From Pontibacter aydingkolensis (GTDB lineage: Bacteria > Bacteroidota > Bacteroidia > Cytophagales > Hymenobacteraceae), in the NCBI RefSeq assembly GCF_019443125.1, contig NZ_JAHYXK010000002.1:248001-312000 (forward strand): 64,000 bases of DNA. The letters are read 5' to 3'. Position numbers and translations under genes: made by a program. The notes beneath the pieces are model-generated. The model saw only the letters and a program-made list of their open reading frames with translations. It was not told the origin of the DNA and ran no database searches. Below, piece by piece: positions 62,301-64,000 of this stretch. The first letter of the stretch is position 1. The number at the start of each line of letters is the position of its first letter.

Positions 62301-63708
62301 TACTGGTATTGCCTGTAAAATCAGCATTGTTTCTCCAGTTACCTGCAACAGTATGTGTCAAATTAGAACCACCGTTAAAAGACGACGAACCAATCAGCCT
62401 AACATTTCCAATCACATTGATGTTTGCTAAGGCTGTAAAAGAAGCAAATCCGCTCCCTATAAAGTTACCGGCTACAGTCATCGCTGTACTTGGCATTGTT
62501 TTAGAACTTGCTGCCAAACTAGTAAGATGCAGATTACCATAGAGCTCATTAGACACTACTTGGTTGCTGCCGTAGTACTCTACTGTACTGGTGCTTCCTA
62601 AATTTCGTGTCTGATAACCTGTTGGGAAAGTGTTTGTACCGCCTATCCTAAGTGTGGCACCATTTGCCACAGTTAAAGTACCACCTGCTACAGATGTTCC
62701 ACTACTAGTACGATTTAGCGTAAAAGTTTTCAAGTCCAGTATGCCGGCTTCTACAATTAACTGTGTCGCTGCATCAATGCTGGACACTGTTGTATTTCCT
62801 TCAAGTTCTTTAATACCACCACCACTTGTTTTAAGAATACCATATTCCCTGGCTAGTACTGTCTGAGTTCCTGATGTGGCGGCATAGTCAACTGTGCTAG
62901 TTGTGTACATTGTAGTAGGCTGCTTCCCATAATTACCAGCATAAGTTGTTGCCATTACCTTAATGGTACCACTAGGCTCAACTACAAAATCACCGGGATA
63001 ATTTTTGGAATCTGGTAACCATATAACCTTGTACGCTGAAGGATTTAATGTCCCACTAACTTTTAAATCAGAGGTGCTTATTATATTCTTGTGTACACTT
63101 GAAGGCAACTCCAAAGGCCTTATGTTTAAATCACTAGCCAATGACACAGATCCAGCAATTAATAAATGGCTAATGGCTGATGCAGTACTTCCGCCAAATG
63201 TCACTCCTGACCCAGAAAGAGTTACTGATGGGAAATACCTTCCTCTGGCGCCATTATTTTTGTAGTTGGTACTTTCTACATAAATGCCATCATTTGTCCA
63301 GTTGCCGCCAATACTTAGGTTTGTACCATTATTTTCTAAGGTGGCGCCTGACTCGATATTCAATGCACCATTTATAATCACGTTCTGGTCATTACTAATA
63401 AAAAGGCTACCTATTTTGGTGCCTCCCACACTTGTGTTCTTTAGTGTGAGTGATTTAATTGTAACGGCTGTTGAGCCGTCAATTCTTGGTTGATTGGCAC
63501 CAGTAAAGCCCGTACCGCCTATGATCACATCTGAAGTAGCACCTGGCACAGTTCCTGTGCTCCAGTTAGCACCTGCAAACCAATCAGAACTTGTGACCCC
63601 TGTCCAGTTTACTGCTTGTGCTATAACTTGTGTTGCTAACGTTAGTGAAAGCAGAACTAACATCAAAAAGCATAAACTGAATTTTCTGAGATAAGTAGAA
63701 ACTCTCAT
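56302..63708 (-). CDS. giant repetitive T9SS surface protein (beta-helix adhesin-like), paralogue 2
   Basis: About 2469 residues, the longest gene here. The ATG at 63708 (MRVSTYLRKFSLCFLMLVLL) is chosen over 63717 by alignment with paralogue 1. Layout is the same: signal peptide ending near VIAQA, an N-terminal VNWTGVTSSDWFAGANWS module, a second QWVGGTSIAWETGSNW module near residue 980, long solenoid-like repeats (NLTVNKGAALTTAGSTVING and many relatives), a LPVELKYLRAEKQGQHAVITW segment and a T9SS type A C-terminal domain (AYPNPFQATMEVSFYAENSG). It is about 490 residues longer than paralogue 1, mostly in the middle-to-C-terminal repeats. A stretch near the 3' end (about 56640-57330) is much richer in G+C than the rest. 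Confidence 0.87.
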   Translation of the reverse strand: MRVSTYLRKFSLCFLMLVLLSLTLATQVIAQAVNWTGVTSSDWFAGANWSTGTVPGATSDVIIGGTGFTGANQPRIDGSTAVTIKSLTLKNTSVGGTKIGSLFISNDQNVIINGALNIESGATLENNGTNLSIGGNWTNDGIYVESTNYKNNGARGRYFPSVTLSGSGVTFGGSTASAISHLLIAGSVSLASDLNIRPLELPSSVHKNIISTSDLKVSGTLNPSAYKVIWLPDSKNYPGDFVVEPSGTIKVMATTYAGNYGKQPTTMYTTSTVDYAATSGTQTVLAREYGILKTSGGGIKELEGNTTVSSIDAATQLIVEAGILDLKTFTLNRTSSGTSVAGGTLTVANGATLRIGGTNTFPTGYQTRNLGSTSTVEYYGSNQVVSNELYGNLHLTSLAASSKTMPSTAMTVAGNFIGSGFASFTALANINVIGNVRLIGSSSFNGGSNLTHTVAGNWRNNADFTGNTSTVVMTGTSKTINRTVGISGAQKNEFYNLSITGSDVKIDTLATPTLAINGNLSTSGAGSFTQSTGSLTMAGAGSISGTGITLNNFIANGTTTTTTSFTVNGDFTTNSSRSFVATGGTVTMGGASKSINNNGTTTFFGLRIFNAVNQTNTSSSFNINSDLSGNGLTATGGTVTFGGATATFAGTHNLHNVSVTGSDRRMVANANMGIAGALGVTGTLNVTANIPNTITYNGGAAQTILPGVYHNLVLSGAGAKSTAGNVTANGNLTINIGASFSAGSHATTINGNWTNSGTFTAGTSNVTFAGAANSTITGATTFNTLTVNKTVVSNYISLEHAVTTGTLSLTSGSLRTGSSKVTVTSDRSGTGWVVGTMTRVVSAGYVAGTPYVFNGPEAKITLGTVSGITEVTMTTGIGAATNIQGGAAINRLYQITIPAGGTYTNATLQLQYEESELNGNSESRLGLFNATASSGPWTSIGRSGGSELNNFAFANNQNDVSGYWTLAEIPNVHQWVGGTSIAWETGSNWRVLKSDGSVIQPGTESIPPTPSDIAELGGVIPNNQPTISSAVSIKGLQFKDASGITLTLASGSLSMVGNLAATGTGNVQHTVATNVSNVSVGGNLILNEGSNSINLVKTTGGEIAVAGAVNQSAGSITLGNGILKIGSDYNYTGGAFAPGTGTVEYNGAGSQCIAPLNYHSLIVSKATGVATLTAPSALSFSGNLTHSGAGALVLQAADLTVTGNVNQSAGSIDAGSSNLKISGNWIRSGGVFTPNTSTVIFIGGAATTVAATTFNNLTVNKGAALTTAGSTVINGGLTVQAGTFVIEEAHTVNRSAVGGTFTVADNAILELRGASNFPANFNTSNLAASSTVHYSGSVAQFVAPVTYGKLTFSNGGASAKTLTGAAKAVGDILVNSGATFNVNSQTLTINGNFTSLGSFVPGAYAAPTPPNGTLILAPTGGVTKTIAGANLSVNNMIVSVGAMYALGSDFTINGNIDITGDGNVFLKPNEPNPANRDFNYAGVPLNGYLVAPGINVSVAGDFRNSGMLFSDGLAKFLGNRQQTIQLLAPIIPYNNNAPKVEFAGTVSPILSSSRSPEFADVTISNTGSEGVKTSVGWGVAGKFIVMPNATFDGGSNTHKFYSAVVNHGTIKSAGLIDFTTPYPFAAAPPAHPFVFGQFESTGTLKFGGSGQVLLAGSIPPVLNNLVISNTKGLTTTTLDAGYVLSFTDWNINGNLVIESAGLLNAIPQTASTLGTNFFIKGNLTNNGSVVSLIPGAATPTPFGIGANFTFNGTDSEISGTGTTMLGNLISAVNSKLTINKNINVYGNLAHNGNSFNAGESYITFIGAGPSVISAPANMAATPEVPLELSNLTVAKDAQTLPVNVKTDLSKVLNVTVQRGLLDLETSTVTAYPDIVADGTTTVVTSTVAAAAGATIKVGGTNTLPDADVTSLEATSTVEYYGTDQQIRSVQYGNLTLKNSGAATFDPETALIAGDFVVAGGVGQSVITPETVNFNGDRAQTIAAINYQNLTLSTNNVKTFATGTVGVSGSLTTAGTATANARANSTTVNYNGITQSVLPINYHGLALSNAGTKTFSGTTGVAGNFTTAGTATADLTSNVTTLDFNGTGAQTMAGVNYNNILVSAGGTKTLTGDANVAQELKLTNGTISTGSNRFILGTSATLVESAAGYVTGFVETQREMTTAMESFGGLGISITPMVAPGTVGVVRETGRAITAAGNESVLRNYSFAASGTNTDLNATVSFSYFAHETNGLDVSALQLATSSDGTSWRMHGTSVSSPERSLVGANTVHSLTRMTLGSSVTPLPVELKYLRAEKQGQHAVITWETAREENSRGFEVEVSLDGVNYRALGFVGSGAPALRAGSLYAYTDREKGKEGARYYRLKQLDLDGKHTYYGPRALTFERESALNAIAYPNPFQATMEVSFYAENSGTAKGILYTVAGRVVHEDAIPVVSGVNNHKLNASLQNLNAGMYLFIIELDGKKQSIKVIRE

Positions 63709-64000
63709 AAGCAACAATCAGACTAAATTAAATAAACTTGATTTTTATTAATATTTTGCAAAACTCTTAAAGGCATTATAACCATCTAATCTTATTGTAA
63801 TTGAATTATTTTAATGACACAAATTGCCCAATGTCCAATAAACAATATTTCATATTTGAATACTTACAACCAGTATTGTAATAAAGATTAGTTATGCTAT
63901 CTCCCTAAAGTATGTTTAAAGCGTATATAGGAAGATTATCATTCTCTTATGAATTTACTTAAAGAAATGCTCTTCAGAAATTATTTGAGCTATATTACTT
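63709..64000. other. upstream region of paralogue 2; possible gene start at 63949
   Basis: AT-rich DNA that should hold the promoter of the minus-strand giant gene. A plus-strand ATG at 63949 opens a frame (MNLLKEMLFRNYLSYIT) that runs off the window after 17 codons; it may be the start of a gene or chance. Nothing else is visible. Confidence 0.25.

Noticed and set aside
50484-63694. Many plus-strand frames of 60-200 codons opposite the giant T9SS genes
   Set aside because: They are hydrophobic Val/Pro/Leu-rich antisense readings of Thr/Gly/Asn-rich repeats and show no independent gene features.

Overview
The window looks like chromosomal DNA of a Bacteroidota bacterium, most likely Cytophagales/Hymenobacteraceae and Pontibacter-like. 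This is inferred from type IX secretion (T9SS) C-terminal sorting domains on three very large secreted proteins, a LytS/LytTR pair, TAnnTTTG-type promoter elements, a DPP-IV peptidase, SusD-free glycan genes and poor Shine-Dalgarno signals. No tRNA, rRNA, CRISPR array, phage or complete insertion sequence is visible.

Layout. 1-1547: LytS (5' end cut by the window) and LytTR regulator. 1553-15743: a loosely grouped kynurenine (tryptophan catabolism) set: kynurenine 3-monooxygenase, kynureninase, ACMS decarboxylase, 3-hydroxyanthranilate dioxygenase, an atypical SDR and a 2-aminomuconate-semialdehyde-type aldehyde dehydrogenase. It is interrupted by an AlkB-like dioxygenase, two CPA1 antiporters, an alanine/sodium symporter, a CNNM/CBS protein and a GNAT acetyltransferase. 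15948-30068: a RelA/SpoT-type alarmone synthetase, a duplicated SnoaL-like secreted protein, a DPP-IV peptidase, an outer-membrane barrel plus lipoprotein pair, prolyl-tRNA synthetase, NfeD-FloA, an orphan lipoprotein, an isopenicillin-N-synthase-like oxygenase and a chromate transporter. 30139-33820: nucleotide-sugar genes rfbA, rfbB, galE and a WbpD-like acetyltransferase. 33920-43244: housekeeping genes (prmC, ribD, fRMsr, psd, glutamate-type dehydrogenase, cdsA, CPBP protease, dus, EamA exporter). 43730-63708: a 1973-residue subtilisin-like protease and two paralogous giant T9SS surface proteins of about 1977 and 2469 residues.

How genes work together. Kmo, KynU, HaaO, ACMSD and the aldehyde dehydrogenase would take kynurenine to 2-aminomuconate, so the set points to catabolism rather than NAD synthesis. 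The next step (deamination or reduction) has no obvious enzyme here, and the neighbouring SDR, which lacks the normal Tyr and Lys, is an open candidate. Psd and CdsA belong to phospholipid synthesis. RfbA/RfbB/GalE/WbpD-like belong to surface-glycan precursor synthesis.

Beyond genes, the strongest unexplained signal is a heptamer, AAGTATA/TATACTT, repeated about 17 times in the first 5 kb by eye. It occurs on both strands, in all reading frames, and often beside terminator hairpins. It is sparse in rfbA-rfbB and in one giant adhesin, which also show different base composition. Four intergenic inverted-repeat (MITE-like) elements are present, two of which share a 40-bp sequence.
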